Source: Linum tenue (lineage: Eukaryota; Streptophyta; Magnoliopsida; Malpighiales; Linaceae). From it: 64,000 bases of DNA. The stretch spans positions 35,567,608 to 35,631,607 of the forward strand of contig CAMGYJ010000010.1 of the NCBI GenBank assembly GCA_946122785.1. Direction: 5' to 3'. Of the stretch, positions 43,648 through 54,113 are shown in pieces. Numbering within the stretch: position 1 is the first letter of the stretch; each line of letters opens with the position of its first letter. The notes beneath the pieces are model-generated. The model saw nothing but the letters and a program-made list of their open reading frames with translations, made no database searches and was not told the DNA's origin. A program made the translations under genes and the position numbers.

Positions 43648-45035
43648 ATGTCAAAACCGAACCTCAAGCACCCGTTCATCCGGGATCTAGGAGGGGCCCC
43701 GACGAGGATCGCTTCAAGGAGGTCCTGGCATGCCCGTTTGGGCAGCACCATTGCTGGTCCAAACGGGAGTTTCGGAAATTGAACTGCTAAGAGCAACTCT
43801 CCGCCGCCCTCGCCAACCGCACATGGCACCGTCTGCTCACCATCTGCGAGAAGGTCTACTACGAGCCCGTCCTGAAGTTCTACACGACCTTCAGGCACAC
43901 ACAGACAACCGATTGGAAAGACGGTACAGCCGTCAGATTCAGGCTAGGCGGTGCCCCCCGGTCGATGAGCTACCATGAGCTGGCCGAGGCTCTCGACCTC
44001 GACATGGATGACGGTGCGGACTACATCACCGAGGTCAACGACCCGCCGGAGGTGGACTTCACGAGGCTGTACACCCGCCTGGCTAAGCCAGGCCAGAGGA
44101 AACCCTTCTCGGCTGGGAGGACGAATGCCACTACCCTGCTGCTCGACAACCGCCTTCTCCACCACCTGCTGGCAAAGTCTTACACTCCAGCGTCCGATAG
44201 TGCCAGCGCCATCACCAAGAGGGCCATGTACTTCATCGCTTCGATGCGCCAGTACGACCACCCTCTCCACTTGGGATCGGTGGTGGCCAGGACCTTTGAG
44301 AAGACTGCCACGGAACTGAAGAGCCTCCACTGCGCCCCTCTCATCACCCGCCTGGCCACCTACTTCGGGCTTTCGCTGCAGGGTTGCACACAGCAGGGGG
44401 ACACCCTCGTCTTCGGCAGGAAGACGATCAGTCACATGCACCTGCTGCGAGAGAACCGCGGCGTTCTATGGGTCGAGGGGTTTTCAGAACCTCAGATCCC
44501 CGCGGAGACCCAGCCAGAGGTCCAGCCAGAGGGCCAGGAGGAGGAGGCTGCTGATGATGTGGAGCCCGAGGAGGTGGATGCTGCTACTGACCCCCGCCTC
44601 ACCACCTTCGAGTACGGCGGTGGCAGCTCCGCTTTCCCGGGCCAGGATTACTTCTCCTACCAGTTCCAGCAGCTGCGGATCCAGAACCAGCAGATCCTCG
44701 ACCAGCAGATGCAGTTCCAGCAGCAGTACGCGGAACACCTGGCCCAGTACCAGAACAGGATGGCTGCTTATGATGAGCGCCTTGACATACTCCAGACCCA
44801 GCAGGGGGTGACTCTTGCACACATCGAGCGGGAGAAGCGCCGTTCACGGCGCATGCAGGAGGTCCAGCAGCACCTGCTCTAGATGCTCTTGGGCGAGCAG
44901 CCCGTCTGGAGGACTCCCTGGGAGGACTCTCCACTTCCACTTCCCCCAGCGGATGGTGATGATGGTGCTGATGGCGCTGCTGGTGATGACGCCTTCATGG
45001 CCGACATCGACTTGGATGATCTTGGCGACGAGTAG
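43648..45035 (+). pseudogene. Element 2 post-pol ORF ('putative plant transposon protein', env position)
   Basis: A possible start MSKPN (43648) follows a splice-acceptor-like sequence by four bases, but then lies out of phase with the main frame. The main frame reads DRFKEVLACPFGQHHCW, a TAA at 43788, CEKVYYEPVLKFYTTFRH and MSYHELAEALDLD, then a long open stretch to TAG 44880 and a short acidic tail ending TAG 45033. The central part (RAMYFIASMRQYDH...LITRLATYFGL) looks like the uncharacterised domain annotated as putative plant transposon protein, found downstream of pol in Athila-lineage elements. A Gln-rich predicted coiled coil (YQFQQLRIQNQQILDQQ) follows. No signal peptide or transmembrane segment is visible, so an envelope role is not supported by what I see. 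Expression from a spliced subgenomic RNA is plausible from the acceptor. Confidence 0.7.
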
Positions 45036-46223
45036 GCTGTACTCGTTGCCCATCTCAGTGTGTTTTGTTTTTCGTTTTAGACTTTTCTTTTGTTGCTCCA
45101 TGTGTGAGGAGCTTGAACTTCGTGTCAGTTGTTTTTCTTTTTCTTTTTCTTTTGTGGTTTGTTTCTGTTGTAGCCGTCTGGGCTAACACTTATCCCTAAC
45201 GCACAGTGTGCTAGTGTGTTCTTGGTGTTCGATTCGTGCAGAACTGTCCCTCTTCCCGTTTGTCTCTCGCTGACTGGTCCACTTCCAGTCCCCCAGCAGT
45301 ATTTCAATCCGGTAACATCGTTCCCCTTATCTCTCCCTCTACTCCATTGAGGGCAATGTCGTGCTTAAGTGTGGGGGGTGCTTTATATCGGTTGGAATAT
45401 ATATTTATGTGCTTGGAGCCTAGTACGATTTGAGGGCTCCAAGTACTGCTGTTTGATCATATTGGCACTGTGTTTTGATTGATGAATTGAATGGTTTTCG
45501 GATTGATGCATGACCGCTTGATTTTGACTAGGACAACCTATGATGAGGACTGAGATGTGCAGTAGAATTGTGTAGGGGTTCAGTTCTTTCGACTGTTTGC
45601 TTACCAACTGTGACTTGAATAGCAAGGAAGGAAATACCGGTTTGTTTGACTGTGATTGTGTGGGTTTGGAAATGTGGAACCTTGTGTTATGAATACTTCC
45701 ACCACCTAAAAGGTCTTTTCCCCATGTCCAAGACCCTAGCCAGTCATTTGAACCTGTGTCTAAGACCTCCGGATTAGTTAGTGGTGACACTCCATAGGTG
45801 AACTCTAGCATTTAGAGGCTGCCATCATGGTGAAGAGATGATAGGGATTGAGAGAAATAGCATGCGCATTTTTCGCATCAAATAGAGTGAGTGATTCATT
45901 TTCATATTCTTTATACTCCTGTACCCCGGTGAGGACCTAGATTGCTCGGTCTCTGTTCTGATGTCTTGAGTTGGATGCATGAGTTGACTGTTTTGAGTGA
46001 GTGGTTGATTCAAGTCTAGGTTGGTTGGTGAACAGAAGGGAGACTCTTCCTTTACTCGATTGGCTGCACTCGAATGTCCTTTGTGGTGGTTGTCCAGGTT
46101 ACTATTGAGGTTGTTCATGTATTGATGTTTGAAAACAAGTACGATTCTTGTGTTTTGTGCCTTTATGAATTGTCTCCAATGTTGGTTGATTGCAATATGT
46201 AAGCTTACCTGGTGTCTGACTTG
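45036..46223 (+). other. Element 2 3' non-coding region
   Basis: Contains CATTGAGGGCAATGTCGTGC (45345-45364) leading into AAGTGTGGGGGG, a purine tract found at the equivalent place in all four related elements. No further frame is supported. Confidence 0.7.
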
Positions 46224-46264
46224 GTTTGCTTGGGGACAAGCAAACGGTTAAGTGTGGGGGAGTT
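46224..46264 (+). promoter_or_regulatory. Hairpin plus polypurine tract, element 2
   Basis: Arms GTTTGCTTG (46224-46232) and CAAGCAAAC (46237-46245) form a perfect 9-bp stem with a GGGA loop, followed by GTGTGGGGGAGTT (46252-46264) abutting the LTR. The tract primes plus-strand DNA synthesis in this class of element; the hairpin's role is unknown. Confidence 0.88.
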
Positions 46265-47612
46265 TGATAGACCGTTATTTACACATGTTTTTACCCCTGT
46301 TCTTACACCATTTGAGGTGTTGATTCTCGTGTTTTAGGCCGATTTCACGCTAGGTTGTGCTTGTTTGTGATATTTCAGGTCCTAGTACGTGAATGGAGGC
46401 TTGGGAGCGAGTTTGGGGTCGATTGGACGAAGATCGGACGCATGGCGAGGTTCTAAGGAAGCCACACGGGCAGCCCTGGGTATCACACGGCCGTGCAACT
46501 TTCAACCCTGGCCGTGTGATTTTTGCCGAGGCCAAACACGGGCATCCCAGGAAATCCACACGGCCGTGCAACCCTGGCCGTGTGGGATGGCTGAAGATCG
46601 ACCTAAGTGATACGACGCGTTTTGACTCACACGGGCAACTGGGTGAGCCACACGGCCGTGTGGCCTGTCCGTGTGAGTCGGGAAATTCTGGTTTTTCAGC
46701 CAATTGCGAGCCAAAAGTGAGAGGATCGGATTTTCAGAGCAAAAACAGAGCCCTAGAGAGAGAAAGTACGAAAAACACATCCTAGAAGCTATCTTGGAGC
46801 TGGGTTTCGTCAAATCGAGCTTGGAGATCGTCATAGGAGTGGAAATCATCATCCCGGAGCAGATTTTCCTCATCATTATGAGTATGACTAATCCGATTAC
46901 TGTTTTCTTCTCTCTTTCTATGGAGTAGAACCCTTCTCTCACTTGGGTATGAGGAACCCTAGTTCCGGGTGTTAGGGATTTGACTGTAATGACTTGGGAT
47001 GATTATACTGTTTGATTTTAATCGAATGATGCATGTTTATTGAATTGTTTGAAGTTTGATCAGCTTTTCTCGATTTCTGCTGCAACCTGAGATAGATAGA
47101 ATCTGATTAGGTTGTTAGAGCCTCTTCATTCGATAGTAGGAGATTGGTTTACGAGAGTTAGCCATTTTGCTACTTTGTACTGGAATTCAATTCCAGTAGT
47201 GGAGTTCTGTTCTTATTGCTTCAGCTTTCTATCCCGGTGAAGATTAGTCGTCTGCCGGGTAGTTAGACTGAGAGGGCTTGGTCAGCTTAAGAGATTCCAA
47301 GCTACTGTCGGATCTTCCGCAGTCTAATCAACAGTGAATCAACCCAGGGGAATTACAATTGAACCTAACTAAGGGGCTAGGGGGACTCATTCCCGAGTGA
47401 CTCTTTCTTGCTTTTGAAAACCGAACCATTTACTGCTTTCTTACTGCTTTTGCTTTAAACAACAATCACTCGAATTAGTTTGCTAGATAATAAATCATCA
47501 CGGAGTAAGCAGTAGATCTAGACCCCGGGTTGATAATAGAACTTGCATGTTACTGCATTCCCGGACTGCGATTACACTTGGTCGCAGTTTGGTGTTGTGT
47601 TTTGGCGTGTCA
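46265..47612 (+). mobile_element. Element 2 3' LTR (1,348 bp)
   Basis: Matches the 5' LTR with about two dozen scattered differences. It has 20 extra bases (GGGCAGCCCTGGGTATCACA, near 46468) inside the palindrome block. Confidence 0.92.
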
Positions 47613-47680
47613 ATGACACTGTAGCGCGCTACAGACAGTTGACGAGAATTCGAACATCAATTGAGAGTGTAGTATAATAC

Positions 47681-48648
47681 CTTGTTCGCAATGTTATTGG
47701 ACAGCCAATCCAGCCCCTCGTAAAGCCCTTCACCAGATGTAGCACAAGTGCTCTGGATGTACCTGAGGGAGAAAAACAATATATCCACTAGCAATGAGCT
47801 AACTGAATGACCCGTAAAGCTCTTTACGAGAGGTAGCAGAGATGGGCTATAGACAAACTTGCGAGAAACAACTATAAGTGAACCAAAAATTGTATACCAG
47901 TGGCGCTGACGAAGGGAATGAAGGCCAAGCTTATCAGTGATCTCAGCAGCATTCAAGCATTAGGAAGATCCTGCTTGTTTGCAAAAACAAGGAGGACTAC
48001 ATCCCTCAACTCATCCTGCATATTGAGGGGAGAAATGGGGAGATTAGAGATGAAAGAACAAGCGTCATCATCACTTTTGAAAGTCATGCTCAGAGAGATA
48101 TACGTGACTATACCTCGTTCAACATGCGATGGAGTTCATCCCTAGCCTCCGCAACACGATCACGATCATTGCTATCAACCACAAAGATCAGTCCCTGGGT
48201 GTTCTGGAAGTAGTGTCTCCACAAGGGTCGAATCTGTTGACAACAGGAACACACTTCATTTACAAACCACATACAATTATAGAAGTCAGCACAACCTACT
48301 ATAGCAGCCAGATTCCTATACAATGGTATAGTAATATGTTTTGTAATCATATTTCAATTAGGGACATGGAAAGGCATACATAACAGCCATGACACAGGAA
48401 TATGCAAGTAGGAGACTCCATATGATGGAGAAAAAGCTTAAGAGACAAGATGGCTCCAGTGAATTTAGCTTATAATAATGTTGTGTGCTAATGAATTATT
48501 TTCTTATTAGCACAAGACCGTCAATAAGCACAAAAGAAGAAAATTATGTGAATTAGCAGTAATAAAATGGAGGCAGCAAATCCAGACTACTCCTCATCTC
48601 TTTCTTGGCAAAAAGCCGGCTGAAGAGCTTCGTGAATGACAGACCCAT
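47681..48648 (-). pseudogene. ARF1: ADP-ribosylation factor 1 (ARF1-class GTPase) pseudogene
   Basis: Minus-strand exons: 48592-48648 (MGLSFTKLFSRLFAKKEMR, including the myristoylation Gly2), 48114-48233 ([13 protein letters not shown]...DELHRMLNE), 47898-48015 (DELRD...[10 protein letters not shown], then a one-base deletion giving TGA before [11 protein letters not shown]) and 47681-47762 ([19 protein letters not shown] ... NNIANK). Splice sites are conserved. ARF1 is a ~181-residue GTPase that recruits COPI and other coats to Golgi membranes. Here residues 20-72 are missing: the P-loop GLDAAGKT, switch I, and the WDVGGQ of switch II. NKQD and CATSG remain. With that deletion plus the frameshift it cannot bind nucleotide normally. 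Introns and a 5' leader are kept, so it arose by DNA duplication, not retroposition. Confidence 0.93.
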
Positions 48649-49288
48649 CTTGTTCTTCTACACAAAGTAAATAACAAATTAGCGAGATATTAATACCCTA
48701 AAAAATCATAAGCTACGTAAAAAATTTAGCAGCTCTTCTAATCATAGAAAATAGAAAATGAATCAACAATGAGCACTCCATGCTGGCTAATCAACGATAA
48801 TACATGTGAAATGTTGCATAGCAACTCGTAATGAGAAACGAGACCAGAAATCCCTAATCGTCACTGAAGCCATTACATACATCATCGCTCCCATCCTCCT
48901 ATTTCCCCCAGTAACCTAGCAAGACTATTCTTTTACGGATGACCTAGCGAGATTAACATAACGATGAAGGAGGCATCAAAATTATTCGGTTGCCAATAAA
49001 ACCATGATCGAGATAACATCCTTCAGCCCATGAACACATCAAACGCAATCTAGATTGATAAAAGGACTCAAAAATTGACGGAAAGAATAAGAAGCCAGTG
49101 CGAGCAAAGAACAATAACAACGCATTAGATCTAATGTCGCTACGAAATGAATACGGCGAAGACTATTCCTTATCAGTTGTATAAATACAAAAAGGAAAAA
49201 TGGATCGGAGATAACATATAACCTGAATACAGATCTAGCTAGCTATGAGAAGTGTCGATAGAGGGGGGAAAAGAGAGATGCGACTTAC

Positions 49289-49456
49289 TGAGAAACCAGC
49301 AGCCGAGGAGGATCTCGACTCTAGAGAGGATGAACCAGCCCTTGCCCTAGATTAGATCTCCGAGAAAGAAAAGAGGAGTGGGGGAGAAAAGGGACAACGA
49401 GATGGCAATGCGGGGTATAGCGAGGAGGCGGAAGGGCTAATCCACCTTTTAAATAG
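49289..49456 (-). promoter_or_regulatory. ARF1 pseudogene 5' leader exon and TATA box
   Basis: On the minus strand CTATTTAAAA (49447-49456) is followed by a purine/pyrimidine-rich leader that ends TTTCTCA with donor GTAAG (49284-49288). A leader intron then runs to just before the ATG at 48648. The promoter region is thus still present. A truncated LTR starts about 120 bp further upstream. Confidence 0.55.
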
Positions 49457-49575
49457 GGTCAGGCCTGGTGCTGACTGACCCGAATCTGATATTGAATTAG
49501 TTAACGCCCATTACCTCACTGGCGGTTTATGAAAATAGCAATGTTTAAGAAACAATACCCTACCCGCCTCAAGTA

Positions 49576-50898
49576 AAGTGGCAAGCTCTATTTGTCAACC
49601 CGGGGTCCAGATCTACTGCCTACTCCGTGATTATCTATTATCTAGCAAACTAAGTCGAGTGAGTGTGATTTTAAGCAAAAGCAGTAAGAAAGCAGGAAAT
49701 GGTTCGAGGTTCTTAAACAGGGAAGAGTCACTCGGGGATGAGTCCCCCTAGGTCCTTAGTTAGGTCAAGGTTGTAATTACCCTGGGTTGATTAACTGTTG
49801 ATTAAACTGCGGAAGATCCGACAATAGCTTGGAATCTCTTAAGCTGACCAAGCCCTCTCAGGCAGACTAACCGGCAGGCGACTAGCATTCACCGGGATAG
49901 ACTGCTGAGACAATAAACACAGAACTCCACTACTAGAATTTGATTCCAGTACAAAGCAGTAAATCGATTAACTCTCGTATAACCAATCTACCACAACCGA
50001 TTGAGGAAGCTCTAACAACCTAATCAGAGTCTATCTATCTCAGGTTGCAGCAGAAATCAAGAAAAGATAACCAGACTTCAATTGACTCAAAGAATCAGGC
50101 ATCAATTGATTAAAATCAATCAGTATATCAATCCAAAGTCATTACAATCAAGATTCCTAACACATGGAACTAGGGTTCTTCCTACCCAAGTGAGAGAGGG
50201 TTCTACTCCATAGAGAGAGAGGAAAACAGAAATCAGAGCAGTCATACTCATAAAGATGGGGATAATCTGCTCTGGAATGTCGATCTTCACTCCTGGGGAT
50301 GCAATCTGGGCTTCAATGGTGAGAAACCCACTCCAAATAGCTCCTAGGGTTTGTTCTTCGCACTTTCTCTCTCTAAAGCTCTGTTTTCGCTCAAAAACTC
50401 GATCCCCTCACCTTTGGCTTCAATCTGCCTCAAAAACCCGATTATGGGCGATATACGGACTGAATTACGGTCGTAAACATGGCCTGCCCGTATTTCACCC
50501 AAAACGCGCGTTTCACTTAACACTGATGAGGGGAATTACGGTCGTCATTATCCAATTACTGCCAGTATTCATGTAATTACGACCGTAATTCAATCTGCTC
50601 TTGCCCTTATTTTGCTCTTCGAAAGACATTCTCAGGGATTTGGTTCGGCATTACATTTACGGTCTGGGCAGAGGCAATTACGCCCGTAATTGTGCAGGGG
50701 ATGCCCGTAATTTGAATCTTGAATCGCCAACTGGCCTCCAAATGACCCGAAACTTGCACCTATGCATCCCTTTATGCGCTAGGACCTGAGATACGACAAA
50801 ACAACACACCCTAGCGTAAAATAGGCCAAGGAACCACAAATTCGAGCTAAAATGGTCATGAAACAAGAGTGCAAACATGTGCAAATACGATGCTATCA
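49576..50898 (-). mobile_element. Element 3 3' LTR, U5 end truncated
   Basis: Starts (in sense) TGATAGCATCGTATTTGCAC at 50898 and matches element A's LTR to about GAGCTTGCCACTT. The last ~60 bases, including the CA end, are missing, so no target duplication can be read. The U3 block 50440-50720 has repeated AATTACGGxCGTAATT-like words instead of CACGGCCGTG. Confidence 0.85.
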
Positions 50899-50939
50899 AA
50901 TTCCCCCGCACTTAACCGTTTGCTTGTCCCCAAGCAAAC
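50899..50939 (-). promoter_or_regulatory. Polypurine tract and hairpin, element 3
   Basis: In sense: arms GTTTGCTTG and CAAGCAAAC with a GGGA loop (forward 50918-50939, perfect), then AAGTGCGGGGGAATT and the LTR. Confidence 0.85.
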
Positions 50940-52720
50940 CAAGTCAGATACAAGGTAAGCTCAACACATTTCAATCATGCAAACTTTGGAGACATATAAT
51001 ATAGGCACGAAACACGAGAATCATACTGGCTTTTAGATATCAACACCTGGACAACTTCAACTTCAACAGCAACCGGGACAACCACCACAGAGGACATTCG
51101 AGTGCAGCAAAATTGGGTAAAGGAGGAGTCTCTCTTCGGTTCACCAACCAACCTAGACTTGACTCAACCACTTATTCAAGATAGTCACCTCATGCATAAA
51201 ACTCAAGACATCAGAATCCAGACCGAGCCATCTAGGTTCTTACCGCGGTAAAGAGTGTAAAGAACAAGAAAATGAATCGCTCACTCTCGACCAGTGGGGT
51301 AAGGACAATTTGATGCGAAAAATGCGCATACTTATTCTCTCAATCCCTAACGTCTCTTCACCATGATGACAACCTCTAAATGTTAGAGTTCACATATTGG
51401 GTGTCATCACTAACTAATCCGGAGGTCTTAGACGCAGGTTCAAATGACTGGCTAGGGTCTTGGACATGGGGAAAAAGCTTTTTAGGTGGTGGAAGTATTC
51501 ATAGCACAAGGTTCCACAGTTCCAAACCCAACACATTCACAGCCAATCAAACCACTTACTTTCTTTCTGCCATTCTGCATTACTCAAATTCTTTAGAGCA
51601 CAAGAGCGAAGGAGGTCACAATAATGTTAGTATTTCTAAGCCAGACTGCTAAGAAACACTACTTAATGAGCATGATTCAGATTTTTGGAAGTGGCTCTCT
51701 TTTGGTTTCATTCTTTTTTTTTTTCATTTCTTGAGAGAACCACCACCTCTGTATATTTTTCAAACACATGCCTAACTTTTAAGAACTACCTCCAACCCTC
51801 ACATTATTTCTGGCAGAAACAGTAGAGAACATGCAAAGACCACTCTGTGGAACCTTCTAAGAGATGCAAACGGGTGATTTTTCATTGTAGACCGAAAGAA
51901 AGAAAATTACACGGCTCAAAGGGACTGACTAGGGGGTATGACACACCAGGACAGTCAATTTGGCCATGGGCTATTCCTATGCCTCCATCATCTTAGCCAA
52001 TGACAACGTGAATGCTACACATCATGGAAGAGAGATCTATCGCACAAGAAAGAAATGAGCAGGATCAAATCTCACATGGCTACCTATATGCTCTATCTCT
52101 CATTCTGATTCCCTGAACTAGATGCATAAAAGACTATCAAGAACAAGTGATCAATCCAAGTCACAGTTGGTAAGCAAACAGTTGAAACACTGAACCCCTA
52201 CAAAACTCTAATGCATGTCTCAGTCATCATTATAGGTTGTCCTAGTCACAATCCAATTGTCATGCATTAGTTTGAAAGTCATTCGATTCACCAATTAAAC
52301 CCACAGTGTCAATACGGTCAAGCAAACAGAAGTACTTGGAGCCCTCAAATCTCAAGATTTAGACAGCGGACTAGGCTCCAAGCACACATATATACGTTCC
52401 AATAAATACAAAGCACCCCCCCCCCCCCAAACTTAAGTTTGACATCGCCCTCAATGGAGCAGGGGAAGGGGAACGATGTTACAGTGAAATAGTGGTCAGG
52501 AACGGTGACTGGAGGGCGGACCAGTCAAGAGCAGGGGACTGAACAAGGACCAGTCCAACTAGCACAAAGCTAGAGTCATCAAAACACACACACATTGGGT
52601 GAAAGAAACCATAGTTCCAAGTCTACAATCCAAATAAACAGGACAAGAGAAAAGGAAACACAAAATGGAGTCTTAGTCTGGAAAGAAAGACAAATGCAGA
52701 GCCCAACTTGATGGTTCAGC
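50940..52720 (-). other. Element 3 3' non-coding region
   Basis: Homologous in layout to element 2's 45036-46223. It contains a C-run (forward 52416-52428) that is the complement of the G-rich internal tract, next to CATTGAGGGCGATGTC in sense. No frame supported. Confidence 0.6.
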
Positions 52721-52724
52721 AGGC

Positions 52725-53072
52725 AGATCCAGCAAAGTTCTCGTCGCCACCATCGCCGGCTGGAGGCGGGTAGAGATCCTCATGCCCCGGGGAAGCCTCC
52801 CATGGGTAGCTAACAGCAGCAGGGTCCATGTCCCAGTAGTGCATCATGTAATGCTAGGCCGAAATGATGCGGCGGCAACCTTCGCGCTCACAGTCGAGTC
52901 GGGCGTTGATGTGATCCTGGCCAACAAGGATCTGCTCGTTTTGGCGAGAGATGGCTGCTAGCTGCTCAGCAATGTAGGATGTGGGGGCGGCAGCAGATGG
53001 GCCGGTCGCAGAAGTGGATGCGCCAGCATGCAAGACCGTAGGCCTACCCAATTCAATCAAGCAAAAACCCAA
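52725..53072 (-). pseudogene. Element 3 post-pol ORF, C-terminal remnant
   Basis: Minus-strand TSYIAEQLAAISRQNEQILV then DHINARLDCEREGCRRIISA parallels the Gln-rich coil and RREGCRR-like end of the element 2 post-pol ORF, followed by HYMMHYWDMDPAAVSYPWEA and an acidic end. The main conserved domain is lost. Confidence 0.5.
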
Positions 53073-54113
53073 TCCCCAAATTCCCTCACCTAAACCCGAA
53101 ATATCAATCCTCCAAAATTAGACAGTAAAAATAGAGAAACACACCTGGAGGCGCAAGGAGATATCACGGGGAAGGTGAGGAAAGGGAGAGACACGCCGAA
53201 AAACTCGTCGGGAAGCTCGCCGGAGTTTCGTCGCAGGCAACTTCACCACCGCCAAAGTTAACCAAAACTTTGGGGAATGAGGACTCAGACGCCAGGAATG
53301 CGGTGGTGGTCGCGGTTTCGCGATTGGAGGTCGGAGGTCGGAGGAGGGAGATCAGGTCGAAAGAACAACGAACAGGCGCGGTTTTTCGGCGACCCAAATC
53401 ACCGCCAAACTTGACCTCACTGGTCTAGACTTATGAGCGCCGACGAGAGGAGCACGGGGGTGTTTTTGGATTTTTATTTGGAGGTCCGGTGAGGGAGATA
53501 TGGTCGGAAAACCGCCAGAGAAGAAGAGAAGGGCGATTTTCCGGTGACAGGAGAGAGAGGGGCGATCAGAAAAATGAGGAGAGAGAGGTTATGGGTGTCG
53601 CCTGATTTTTAAATGCCAGGGCCGAATTACAGGCTGAATTACGAGCGTAATTACCCAGGTCCAGCCTGTAATTCCACCCACGCGAGGTTTCTGCTCTCTG
53701 AACCAATTACGGGCATGATTATGACCGTAATTGGTCTGGTCATGCCCGTAAATGCACTGCCGAGGCCCGCCCCTTATTCTTACTGAAATCAGGGTAGGGG
53801 GACAAGAAATACGACCTTAAGTGAGTCCCCCTTGCCCGTAATTGCACTGCCGAGGGCCCCCTGTCAAAAATTTTAAACCGCATTTTCGGACACCCAAACT
53901 TATTCGTGCCCTGGCTCGAAAACAAACACCACCATAGACAAAAAAAAAGACCACCCGGGACAGGAAATACATTCCAGAAAAACTCCAGACAGACTCAATG
54001 ACTCAAAAACCGACAAAAGCGAAAAGGAAAATGGACAGAAATGCAAACCGTGGTGGGTTTGCCTCCTCACAAGCGATTCTTTACCGTCTTTTAGCTGGAC
54101 GCCAGTAGAGGAA
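53073..54113 (-). other. Element 3 post-pol spacer
   Basis: Contains a block (53625-53850) of AATTACG / CGTAATT words, many as inverted pairs, at the same relative place as the CACGGCCGTG block of element 2. The shared post-pol motif (in sense AATCGCTTGTGAGGAGGCAA) lies at forward 54061-54080. Confidence 0.65.

Larger units (their letters stand above)
35280..47612 (+). mobile_element. Element 2: complete Athila-lineage Ty3/gypsy retrotransposon (12.3 kb)
   Basis: Both LTRs (35280-36607 and 46265-47612) begin TGATAGACC and end GGCGTGTCA, with an exact 5-bp target duplication ATGAC (35275-35279 and 47613-47617). In order: tRNA-Asp primer site, gag-protease-RT-RNase H-integrase, a spacer with dense CACGGCCGTG words, a post-pol ORF, a long 3' non-coding region, then hairpin and polypurine tract. 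By eye the LTRs differ at roughly two dozen sites (about 2%) plus one 20-base indel, which points to a fairly recent insertion. Confidence 0.95.

Noticed and set aside
43965..44882. Envelope protein call for the post-pol ORF
   Set aside because: No signal peptide or transmembrane segment is visible; only its position is env-like.
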